Of a stretch of DNA of 64,000 nt, positions 10,829 to 20,507 are shown in pieces. Below the pieces are notes generated by a model, which did no database searches, had not been told where the DNA came from, and saw only the letters and a list, made by a program, of their open reading frames with translations. Origin of the DNA: Meconema thalassinum (Eukaryota; Arthropoda; Insecta; Orthoptera; Tettigoniidae); assembly GCA_946902985.2 (NCBI GenBank), contig OX336388.2:1703729978-1703793977 (forward strand). Reading direction: 5' to 3'. Positions within the stretch are counted from its first letter, which is position 1, and each line of letters opens with the position of its first letter. The position numbers and the translations under genes are program-made.

Positions 10829-11189
10829 TCGCCCCCAGAAATCCTGATAATAGTATTACATTAGAGGGATTTCTGAAACACATTCAACACAAAACATATT
10901 AATTCTTGTTCCATTGGGACCTGGTCTCCCATCCAAGCTTTCCTAACGTATTCTCATCCACCATGGGTTTCATAAATTTGCAGCTTTCTCTGGAGTCATA
11001 AAGTCCACAGGTACCAAGGCCTCCTCATCATCACCACGTTACTCCATGTTATTCTTTGTCATCTCCATGAATTCACAGAGAATAAATTTACCCTCTAGAT
11101 TTGGCTCAAATGTAAAAACAACTATACAGTACGTTCCAAGGAAACATAGAATCTGACCACTCATTTTTCTACACTTCATCACCTTGGTT

Positions 11190-11320
11190 GGTTCTTAAGT
11201 TTAGGGGCTGCAACAATGCGGTCATGTAGCCCCGTGTACTTTGGGTGTGTGTAGAATCTGTCTGATAACCGGTGTTAATTGTGATGACTGTATTAGTGTG
11301 TGTTATCTGTTTTTTTAATT
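11190..11320 (-). mobile_element. SINE family D tail, copy 3
   Basis: The reverse complement contains ggttatcagacagattctac and cacggggctacatg, matching the tails at 7540-7735 and 8860-9030. It lies inside the LTR element, in the minus orientation. Confidence 0.55.
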
Positions 11321-11329
11321 TAAGTACTG

Positions 11330-11705
11330 CAACTTAGAATTTTCAAATAGTTCCTACTTTTGCCGCCAAGCACCACCGTCAACGACTACTAGGCCAAGTT
11401 CAGAACTTAGCTACCAGACGCCACCGCAGTCGGCTCTTGGCAACGAACGTAGAAACCTAAGAGCATTGTTTACATTCTTAACGTATCCAATTTAGCTTCA
11501 CACAGGTGCAATTAGTGGAAGGTTCTTTAACATGCCATAAATCTATGACGTTTGACCGCCGGCTTTACTTCCCCTCCGAAGGAAGGCATACTGAGGGATT
11601 TTTAACGCTCTTAAAAAATCCGACGACTTCGGCCGGGTTTGAACCCGCTATCTTGGGCATAGAAGCTCGGATGCTACCGACTACGCCACCGAAGTCGCTC
11701 CTTCA
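11330..11705 (-). mobile_element. SINE family B, copy 2
   Basis: The minus-strand head is at about 11640-11700 (complement of ggcgtagtcggtagcatccg and of gcgggttcaaacccgg). It is followed by the body with the complement of ttcggaggggaagtaaag. The far end, near 11345-11380, matches the gttggaactacttgaaat part of copy 1. It is inserted into the LTR element, so it is younger than that element. Confidence 0.65.
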
Positions 11706-12539
11706 TCACCTTGTATGGCAGGTTCATTCAAGCTGTTGCAATACAGCGACTTGCACTCATGTACACAAATAATTCCTACTACCATCTGCTGACGCTCCCA
11801 TAACTCGCTCTTCTTCAAACATTTTTTTCTTTTTTTCTTTTTCTTTTTAAACACTTTCAATATTTTCTTCCACCATGATCGGACAAGTACAAACTTCACG
11901 ACATCGTACAAAGTAAAGGTATTTAAGGAACCTATGACTTGAGGATCGGACATTCAGAATACGTTCCTCCAATATCAAATGACTTCCCTTAGATCCAAGA
12001 CCTCTTCTCTTCCAAGCATGCATATTCTTCTAGCAGAAACCTCAGATAGCACACTTCAAATTCCTAATGACAATCAGCTGAATGTAAATATTGCTCCTCC
12101 ATCATAAACTTGACAAAGCTCACCACATTAGAATACAATATAGGGCATTCCTTGAAGTATTCAGAATGATGTTCCAACTTTGAATCGCTGACTTTGAAAT
12201 CTTGGAAATTATATTTCAGTTGAACAGAATTACTACGTATAATAAGTTAAAAAGAAAATGCCAAAAGCTGCAATAATATGAATGGACAAAAGGTTAAATA
12301 AAAGAAAACTAAAAATATCCACAGCATAACTCAAAATTAAGAAAGATACTAGGTGACACACACAATGAAAAACATATACATTACAGCATACCAATAATAT
12401 ATATACATTGTGCAAATGTATCACAAAGTAAGAAATTAGACATATAAATGTCTCAAACACCCAACTTATAACAAGTACAACAAAATAGCGGCACGCGCCC
12501 CAACACATGAATTTTACGTCCAGATAAAAAATGATCTTG

Positions 12540-13777
12540 ACAAATTCAAATATACATCTAAGTAATATAACCTTTTCTTCTCGTTCTCGTAATTCAGTGT
12601 CTCTATGGATTTTCTTCTCAGCTTTAACTTCCAACTTAACTCTTTTCTTGACATCAACTTTATCAAAATTGTCAATACATTTAGGATCATCATCATCATC
12701 ACTAGATTCATTATAGCGTTGGGCTGTATATCTTGTCCGTGCTCTAATATAGCGAGCTCCTACTGCTCTTCTAGACCTATCTTTATAATTTATTCTAAAA
12801 CGGAAAGTATTCCTAGTACCATTTTCAACATTATCACGCCTACCATATCCACTTCCTCCATTCGCATCAAAGCATCCTTTTCTACTACGTCGGGATCGAC
12901 CTCTGAGTCTACCCCCACAACATCTCTTCTTCGCTTGTTACAGCCTATCCCACGTCTGCCTCTTCGACCTAAGCGATTTTCACCTCTACAACCGCGGCGT
13001 CTACTTCCACATCTAATTCCTCTTTGTCGCCTACTACATCCTCTCCAATATATTCCTTTACAACATCACTTTTTCTTATATCGTAATTTTACTTCAAGCT
13101 CAACTATCTTCCTCTCATCCACTCCTCCCCTACAATTTCCTCTAACTCTATGCTACTTTCGCGTAACGTCTCCTCTAACAAATTCTTCCTCTCATCTACT
13201 CTATTCTCACTTACAATTTCCTCTAACTCTATGCTACTTTCATCTCCCATCTCCTTTAACTCCAAACTACTTTCACTTACAGTCTTTTCTTCCTCTATAA
13301 TACTTTTAGCCTCTTCTTCTAACACATTTTTAATTTCACATCTGATTTCCTGTTTCACCCCCTTAATACTCTCCTGCAGAGTCCCATACTTCCTATTTAA
13401 TTCCTCATTCTCCTTGACCACATTGTCTAACGTTTGATGAATTTCTTTATTATTTTTATCTATCGTCTTCTGATTTTGCCTACTTATTTCCTCTCTCATC
13501 TCCTGATTTTTGCCTACTTATTTCCTCTCTCAGCTCCCTACTCATCTCCTGATTATCTTTCTTACTTTCATCAAATTTTTTACTCAGCATCCTCATGATC
13601 GCAGCTAATGAATCTTTCGAAATTCTTCCTCTTTACTAGTATTCAGATATCACTATCTGCCATCATAGTATTATTATCTACGCTCTTAATCTCACTCACA
13701 CTTTCGCCATTCTGCATATTGTCAACGTTCTCTTCACTATCAAGACCACTTCTTAACTTCATATCATTCCCCAACAT
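12540..13777 (-). pseudogene. gag-like coiled-coil protein, broken
   Basis: An ATG at 13777 opens a short frame beginning MLGNDMKLRSGLDSEEN. After frameshifts near 13625 and 13540 the frame continues as a long Glu/Lys-rich coiled coil (13499-13104) with near repeats of SSIELEEIV. Then come Arg-rich segments (about 13030-12760) and an Asp run. M-K-L-R-S-G near the start is common in insect gypsy Gag. The basic Arg-rich C-terminal part would be the nucleic-acid-binding end of a Gag; no zinc knuckle is seen. A 33-bp tandem duplication at 13475-13540 adds to the damage. The role in particle formation is inferred from position alone. Confidence 0.5.
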
Positions 13778-13869
13778 ACTGAATTACACTTCTAAACACT
13801 AGCCCCAAAATCACTTGCACAATGTATATGTATTCCTACCCCTATACTGATGTGTCCTAGTTCTCGTAC

Positions 13870-13887
13870 CCCACGTTGGGCGCCAAA
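13870..13887 (-). promoter_or_regulatory. primer-binding site of the LTR element
   Basis: On the minus strand, TGGCGCCCAACGTGGGG starts two bases after the LTR end. It begins with TGG, as required to pair with the CCA end of a tRNA, and is of the TGGCGCCC type common in retroelements. It fixes 13888-14569 as the 5' LTR. Confidence 0.8.
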
Positions 13888-14569
13888 TGTAATGAATTTA
13901 TATATAGCTTCTTCTAAGAAGATCAAATCCGGAAGGGCGCCATTTCATATGTATTTTACTATGAAAATATTTTATTACGTCGCACGAGAATTCTCTCATC
14001 CCTAGGGGTGGGGTGATTCCAACACCAACCAAGACACTTCAGTAAATAAGGGCAATATAGATTTACCGTATCATACATATATTTCATAGGGTTGCTACTT
14101 ACTTTTATGATGAATAGGGAATGTATAAAGATTGTAACATTAATCCAGTCAACATAAAATATAACTTCCAAATCACGTAGCACCATTCACCATCTATTTA
14201 TATTCGTTACAAAGAATCGGAAGAGCTTTATTTGAAATATCAGCCATATAACCATAAAGATGCTGCGAATAATATAGAATAAATTTACTTTTACTTTCTT
14301 TAACAAATAATATATATATACATATATCATATGTGTTCATTCAATTTGTTTCGTTATTTCATATGTCATCTATAACCTCTTAGAATTCCTTTGTCCTCGT
14401 TCATACTCCTGTTGTCATTCTTGTCCATACCATCTTTGCTATTCCTAGAGTTGTCACTTCATATAAAAGTTCATGTTCTCACCACTCTAGCGCTCCATCA
14501 CCACCAAAGAACACAAAACAATCCATAGATAAATACATCATGGTAACTCAAGACCCTATAACTATTACA
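13888..14569 (-). repeat. 5' LTR of the 10.2-14.6 kb element
   Basis: This 682-bp LTR is the longer of the pair and keeps the block missing from the 3' LTR. By eye the two LTRs differ by a few substitutions and small indels, so the insertion is not ancient. Confidence 0.85.
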
Positions 14570-14870
14570 ATACTATGGACAGCTAAAATCACAAATGTGG
14601 AAGTACTGCGGCGTTAGAACAACGATTTAGAAATTCTCAATATTATTAAAAGAAGAAGCAACAACAAATACAACCTGTTGTAATTAATTATTCACGGGAA
14701 GATTAATGGCATTAGAGGACCAGGACGTAGAAGAATATCCTGGCGAAAGAACTTAAACCAGTGGTTTGGACTGATTAGTGTCACTGTTTAGAAAAGCTAT
14801 GGAAAAACCAGCAGATCATGCTACTGATCGCCAATGTTCTTGGGGGACGAGGCACTTGAAGAAGGAGAAG
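14570..14870 (+). pseudogene. LINE reverse transcriptase fragment, part 2
   Basis: The frame resumes with WTAKITNVEVLRR, then (after shifts) GPGRRRISWRKNLNQWF-like sequence and a C-terminal FRKAMEKPADHATDRQC. This order matches the end of the same LINE family that begins at 9720. The segment ends in gaagaaggagaaggc, the usual 3' terminus of such copies. Confidence 0.7.
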
Positions 14871-14874
14871 GCCT

Positions 14875-16235
14875 ATTTAATTTAGATACCACACGTATGG
14901 TGGAATGAGCATGAGTAGCACAATTTTCGGCTTTATTTTTAGATTACAGTAATAATAAGTAGTAGTTCCATGAAGAACTAAACAGCCTATTTCCATATAT
15001 TTTACTGGTCTTACTTATGACACGAGAAATGAAAACTAGATTTTAAAATATAGAGGGCTAAGTTCCACAGCGCTCGGTTAAAATTCACGAGAAAAAGCCA
15101 TTTAAATATTTCAAATTTGCGTCGCCGTCATGTTGGTTTTGTGCTCACCAGGTTATTGAATGATCCATAGGTGAACGTATGTTAATAGCCTCTATCAACA
15201 AACATTACAGTTTGATTGCTGTAATAGATTCGTAGATATTGAGAACCGTCTAAATATTTCGGATAGTCGCCTTGTTGGGTTGTTATGCCATAGAGTTATG
15301 TACCATTAGATGAAGATTATTGCGTAGGTTCATTATTCAAACTTTCACTTCGATCGCATGATTAGGAAACTAGAAATATAAACTTAATTTTAAATTTTTG
15401 CACAGCCTTCATCTTGAGGTTATGTAAACAATTGAACTAAATTAGATGTCAGTGCATTACAATGTGTATAAACATTTGCTGTACCAAGTTTCACTGCACT
15501 CCGATGGTTAAATCGGGAGAAAAGTCTATTTAAATGTTTCAACTTCGCTTGGCTGACAGGTTGATGAAAGTCACATATATGAACTTCTAGTAGTACCCTT
15601 TATCACCATACAAATTTTCAGGGTGGTTACTGTTACTTTCGTGCTGCCACCTTGTTGGATTGGTGAAACGTATTAAAATTTGAAAGGCACGGTCGAATTG
15701 GACGAGGTAGTAGTATGCACTTCCCGAGTTTGATTGAAATCGCTTCGGCTGTTTAGATTTTATTAGGGACACACTCACACACGGACAAAAGGTGATCTCA
15801 TAAGCCTCTCTTTCTTTTCTTTTTTTTTTTCATAAATGAAATTAGGCTAAAAAGGAGATAGGCATACAAAATGGTAATGAATGTTAACAAATGTAATCGC
15901 TTCCCCCTGCAACATTTCCAAACTATGTTTTATTCCTGCCAGATCTTTTCAACAAAATAAGTTAATGTTGGACAATTATACAAATATTAGGGCTTATACC
16001 ATCAAATTTCATAAACTAATTTTGAATTGCAATAGTAGGGTATGAAAATTAAGACATGGCGACGAATATACAGTACCAGGAAATATACAAGTAAGAATCT
16101 GAGTGGGGAATTATTTTTAATTATTCAGAAAACTTGGTCAGATTGATGTTTTGTGTAATTAACTAGTAATGTTTACCCATCATTAGTGGGTTCATAGAGC
16201 AGGAAAACAAAATATAGTGTACTCATTTGATCCCA
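14875..16235. other. non-coding stretch with an old internal duplication
   Basis: There is no coding sequence. Segments 15070-15300 and 15500-15720 are similar in order: gagaaaa-ccatttaaatatttcaa-like, then accttgttggattggt-like blocks. This suggests two diverged copies of one repeat about 430 bp apart. The rest is AT-rich and unassigned. Confidence 0.45.
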
Positions 16236-16239
16236 ACTC

Positions 16240-17040
16240 TACCGAGACTGGCAGAAGGAGGGAATCCTGAGCTTCTGTACACAGATGATGTCCTATTGGC
16301 AAGCACAACACGCCAAAGCCTAGAGGAACAAACACAAACTTGGAAGAATCGCCTTGATGCATATGGAATGAAATTGAACAATTCCAAAACTGAATACATG
16401 GCGAGGAAACGGATGGCTCTATATCGATGGAAAACAACTGTACAAGGTTACTGGATTCAGATATTTGGGCTCATACATTACATCAGATGGACACACATTA
16501 AATAAAGTGTGAATGCGGACAGATACTGCCTAGGGATAAATGGTGACAGGAGTCTTATGTGATCGTAAAATTCCTATATGGCTGAAACCCAAAGTATACC
16601 TCACTGTGATCAGACCTGGAGCCTTGTTTGGAGCTGAGTGTTGGCCAGTATTCACCAGATGTGTGCAAGTGCTGTACTCCTTGGAGATGAGGGTACTGCA
16701 CTGGTCCATGTCACTAGACTAGACCATGTCACCAATGTCCATGTAAGAGACATCCTTGGCGTCTCACCAATCCCTGAAAAGATGCAATAAGCTCAGTTAT
16801 GTTGGTGCGGACATGTGCTATGGAGTTGGAAAGACACAGTGGCAAAGAGAGCACTACAACTTGATGCAGGCAGACGACCAGCCAATGTTGAGAAGAACGT
16901 TGCAGACCGTGCAAGATATATAGTTATTGTTGTTTTAAGGGGCAGAACTGCGAGGTCATCTGCCCCTCTCCTCCGTGCAAGATGGAGACAAATGTGTAGA
17001 AGAGCCGACTCTGCTCTGTGGGACAATGGCTAGAAGAAGA
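16240..17040 (+). pseudogene. second LINE reverse transcriptase relic
   Basis: The plus strand encodes LLYTDDVLLASTTRQSLEEQ (a YTDD variant of the RT YADD motif), then a thumb-like LKPKVYLTVIRPGALFGAEC, and a C-terminal end near ADSALWDNG followed by a run of agaagaag at 17027-17042. Stops and frameshifts are frequent. It belongs to a LINE family different from the copies at 9720 and 20431. A 55-bp insertion sits at 16918-16972. Confidence 0.7.
16918..16972. mobile_element. 55-bp insertion with an 11-bp target duplication
   Basis: The direct repeat ccgtgcaagat flanks it (16907-16917 and 16973-16983). The insert contains short inverted arms, aggggcag and ctgcccct, around gaggtcat. It looks like a very short retroposed SINE end. 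Its removal restores the LINE reading. Confidence 0.75.
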
Positions 17041-17044
17041 AGTA

Positions 17045-17935
17045 AGCATTAATGTACTCCAGCTATTATTGCAACAATTTGTTTTTGTCAATTAGGTGTC
17101 ATCGCAACACCTATTTCCCACCTCCAAAAAAACTTGTAATTTTTGCATCCATCCTTTTACTAATGTATGCATGCAATCTACATTCTGTCTGCAAATTATA
17201 AAATGTTTATGGATATTAAGGCTTTAAAAATAAGTAACCTATGTTTCAATCTGAATGTTTACCATGAAATCAATAGTTTTGCGATACTGGAATTTCAAAC
17301 CTTCAAGTCAGCATAGAAAACCTTTAACCTGTGCAGCATCATTAACATTCCGTTTAATACAAGTCCTATTGTATATGCTAGCATATCTGACGAGTTCAAT
17401 ATGTAATGGAACAGATCCTCTTGCAGTCTGTATACTGAAAAAGACTTTTGTGGTGACTGGTAATCTATAGTACAAACACTGTAATATTTGGTACCGTAGT
17501 ATGTTTCTTTGGCTTGCCTGTAGAATATAATCACAGAGCTTTGTTGCTGTAGTGTATTAAAGGAAGAGTTTGATGCACTAGCTTTTGACTGATATACTGT
17601 ACTATATTTTTAGTGCTCATACTGGGTGTTTCATAAACAACTGCATCATCTCCTACTAATACGCATTTTATTGCTGAACCATTGCTTGCTTACAGCTTTG
17701 TCTTGCTTAAAACATGTAAATAACTGAAATATGAATTTCTAAATATGCCCTTCATCCTCCTATCTTCCATGTGATACCCAGGGGTGGAATTATTGTGGTT
17801 TTTGAAACAAGCTTACCATGTGTTCATGTAATCATACTCTTCAGTCTTAGCTGTAATCATACTCTTCAGTCTTAGCTGATTTAAATCCTGTGGTAATAAA
17901 CTGATATTTTTGTTTGTGAAAATAATAGGAGAAGT
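17045..17935. other. gene-free AT-rich stretch
   Basis: Nothing recognisable, apart from a local direct duplication of atcatactcttcagtcttag at 17831-17873. Confidence 0.4.
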
Positions 17936-18130
17936 AGTGGTGTACAATTTCATATTGCCAACTTGTGGAGTGAAGGGATAATCTGCCCAATCAGTAAAAG
18001 AATTTTCATTCAACACTTTTCTGGGCACATGTTTTGGGTTTTGTAATGGCATTTCTTCAGCCCTTGGCCAAGTCTCAGACATAGGTTTACACGAGAACCT
18101 TTATAGTGGAGTTGGGGATTATATCTATAT
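17936..18130. repeat. dispersed repeat R2, copy 1
   Basis: Resembles 23112-23275 over most of its length, sharing the blocks ttgtggagtgaagg, tctgcccaat, ttttctgggcaca and gttttgggttttg, with indels. The element type is not known. Confidence 0.65.
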
Positions 18131-18134
18131 ATTA

Positions 18135-19055
18135 TAAGGTTGTTCTACTCATTTCTTTGAATTTTGGCTCAGCTCAAGAACTACACACAAGGAAGGAAGA
18201 AAACTGAGCAGTTATCAAGAGTGGGCTCATTCTTTGTTTGAGGGACTGTACATAAAACAAACTAATTACTTAACTCATCATTATACCAGGGGGTAAAGTA
18301 GGCTATTGTTCTCGTAAAAAAAAAAACAGACTTTCGTCCATAATCAGGGGGAAAAAATTGCTCCTAATGCAGTATTTTCTAACCTGATTTAGACTCGGTG
18401 CAAGTGATAAAAGTGCATGAGCCTCATGTTTCATGTGAAGCGACTCCAGGATCAGTATGTCACTAGCCTCTAAATGAAGCAACTATTGCAACACATTAGT
18501 GTGATGTATGGCTCCAAAGTTTGTGATCAGAGCATTTTAACACCTAAATAGAATTTTTTTTTGTTGGCGAATTTTCATGTACTAATTGATAACTTTCTCA
18601 CTGTTCTAGTTTGTGCTTAGTGGCTTAGGTGATGCCATATAACGATATAATGCTCGTAGATTAAGGTCAGCAGTGGCCAGTCTCATCCGTCCTACAAGAC
18701 AGATTGTCTTAGTTTTCACGTTACATAAGAGTTGTTAATGGAACACCCAGAATCAATGTTTACTGTAATTGTGCCAATATAAAACTAAACATATATTATA
18801 AATATAGTTGTCTTGTGTAAAGCAACATTCCTATAATTACAGAATTATTTGTATATCTAACAGAAAACTTTATTGGATAATATTTAACTAGAGAATTATA
18901 TATATATATATACGAGTGTGTACCATTTCAGTGGTAGTATAATTGAATTAACACATATTTCTAGTCCATTGTAATGCTGATTATGTATTGAGAGGAAAAG
19001 TGTATGTACCTTGTTTCTTCTATGCTGTACCTATCAACAAATTACTCTCGTCATT
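18135..19055. other. gene-free AT-rich stretch
   Basis: No coding sequence or recognised repeat apart from an A-run (18317-18327) and a TA-repeat (18898-18911). Confidence 0.4.
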
Positions 19056-19058
19056 AGA

Positions 19059-19245
19059 AGGGTTTGTGATGGCACTGCATCCACGCTGCTTGCCTCTGAC
19101 CCAGGCAAACTAAGTTTGATTCCTGGTGAGATTTTCAAGATGAAATACCATGTCCGGTGGCTTGGATTCCACGTAAAAGGAGGAGGTTCTGTGGTTTCTG
19201 ACCACAAGGTTAACAGTCACGTAAAAATACAAGCTTTCTTTCATG
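19059..19245 (+). mobile_element. SINE family A, copy 2
   Basis: Aligns with 7138-7329: head gatggcactgcatcc, box-B-like gtttgattcctgg, body aaataccatgtccggtggct, and an end with acgtaaaaatacaagcttt. It is more diverged than copy 1, and no clear target duplication remains. Confidence 0.65.
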
Positions 19246-19465
19246 TGGAATTTGCCTTTCTCCTTTTATTCGTGTATATACTTACTGTACATAGAAGTGC
19301 ATGAAATCGAGCTATATCAATCCCTCCAACTAAAAATGATACGTATCTGACTTTTGTTATAGATTTTAGTTATCTTCTAACTTTCCACAAAAGGATTATA
19401 TGACTTGATTTTTTTTTATTTTATTTTTTTTCAAATGTGTGGTTGTTTTTCATACTGATTGCAGG

Positions 19466-19583
19466 TACTTCATTGAAGTGGTTGATAAGCCCACCTCAAG
19501 CCAAAAACAGAGTACTTGGTTTTCAGTGTTCAACAGTGTTTTATTGTATTGCTTGCTAATGAAAGCATTTTTGCTGGATTATA
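19466..19583 (+). other. possible host exon fragment
   Basis: A 3' splice-site-like sequence (actgattgcag ending 19465) precedes an open stretch reading YFIEVVDKPTSSQKQSTWF and then a hydrophobic run (VLLYCLLMKAFLL). The frame runs into the TIR of the DNA transposon at 19584. It looks more protein-like than its surroundings, but I do not recognise a family and there is no donor site, so it is a weak call. Confidence 0.3.
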
Positions 19584-20214
19584 CAGGGTCTTTATATTTG
19601 CTTGGCAAGGACATTCTTGCTCCGCCAGTGACGGCTCAATTGCCAACGCGTGTGTAGGGAGAAGACGGTGCTTCAAATAAGTATCATGCATTTTTACTCA
19701 CCATGTTTACAGTAGATGCTGAAAATGTTCCCCATCCGCTGCCAAACATAATCGTTATCTCCTTCTGAAGTTCCCGGTTACTCTGGTTAATTTAGCTTCA
19801 GTAAGGAAATAACTTATATTTTTATTGTTTACTGAACCTGTGCTTTGGAATCTCTTAGCCAGTTGTTTTATTGTCCGATTTATAGGATTGGGACGCCCTG
19901 GAAATTTTACTCGAAGCTTTTTTCTTGTTCTAGTGCACGATTTCCTGCACTTTGTGTACGTATTGTGCAGATATACACGTTCACGTAACGAATATTTCAC
20001 ATAAAGCATTACAGCACTATACACAATCATAATAAAACACTATACAATACGACATACAGTACACAGTAGCTTTATAAAACACCCAATTAGCTCGGAGTTC
20101 ACACGTCTACCTCAGCAAGAGAGTGGGAGTAAGGCCGGAGACAGCGCGCACCAACCTGTAACTGCCGGCGAAGGTTGAGCGGAATCGCCTTGCCAAGCAA
20201 AAATAAAGACCCTG
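19584..20214. mobile_element. mariner-like DNA transposon, internally deleted
   Basis: The terminal inverted repeats are almost perfect for about 28 bp: cagggtctttatatttgctt at 19584, and the reverse complement cagggtctttatttttgctt ending at 20214. TA duplications are at 19582-19583 and 20215-20216. The 631-bp element keeps only the N-terminal part of a transposase on the minus strand. Confidence 0.85.
19770..20030 (-). pseudogene. N-terminal fragment of a mariner-type transposase
   Basis: The minus-strand frame reads YSLRERVYLHNTYTKCRKSC, then RVKFPGRPNPINRTIKQLAK and RFQSTGSVNNK. This is the helix-turn-helix DNA-binding start (Y-S-x-x-E-R-x-F-L, GRPxPxxxTI, F-x-x-T-G-S-V) of a large insect transposase family of the mariner type. 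The catalytic domain is gone, so the protein could at most bind the ends. It lies wholly within the TIR element. Confidence 0.7.
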
Positions 20215-20432
20215 TAGTATGGAGAAAACTGATTTTAGTCCAGGGGGGTGTCATGATTTGACAGGTTGTTCTTTATTTAGGGTTTGTGCGGGACCCAGTT
20301 AAATTCCGTTCTTGGGACCATGAGAACATTATTAAATGCAAGGAAACATTAAATTGAGGTTCACTAAACAGAGAATTGGAGGAGAGAAACTTGGCAGTTG
20401 ATTTTATTTGTTATGCGAGTTTCATGCCTAGT

Positions 20433-20453
20433 CATCATCATCATCATCATCAT
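20433..20453. repeat. TCA microsatellite, 3' tail of the LINE
   Basis: Seven consecutive TCA units (TGA on the LINE strand) at the 3' end of the element. Confidence 0.9.
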
Positions 20454-20507
20454 CTAGTACAGTTTCCAGCCCCAGGCTGGGTCTGTTTGGAACATAAGCC
20501 TCACCAC

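Larger units (their letters stand above)
10199..14569 (-). mobile_element. non-autonomous LTR retroelement with a coiled-coil gag only
   Basis: Two direct LTRs (10199-10828 and 13888-14569) start TGTAATGAATT and end ACTATTACA. The minus-strand primer-binding site beside the right LTR gives the orientation. A G-rich polypurine-like tract (about 10829-10836, minus strand) adjoins the left LTR. The internal 3.06 kb has a broken gag-like frame but no protease, RT or integrase motif that I can find, and it contains SINE insertions. It splits a LINE relic that resumes on the other side. The flanks read ggatc and atact, so any target duplication is imperfect. Confidence 0.8.

Noticed and set aside
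12605..13300. 231-codon plus-strand open frame
   Set aside because: It is antisense to the coiled-coil gag-like frame; its Ser/Pro/Leu-rich composition is the shadow of Glu/Lys-rich codons on the other strand.
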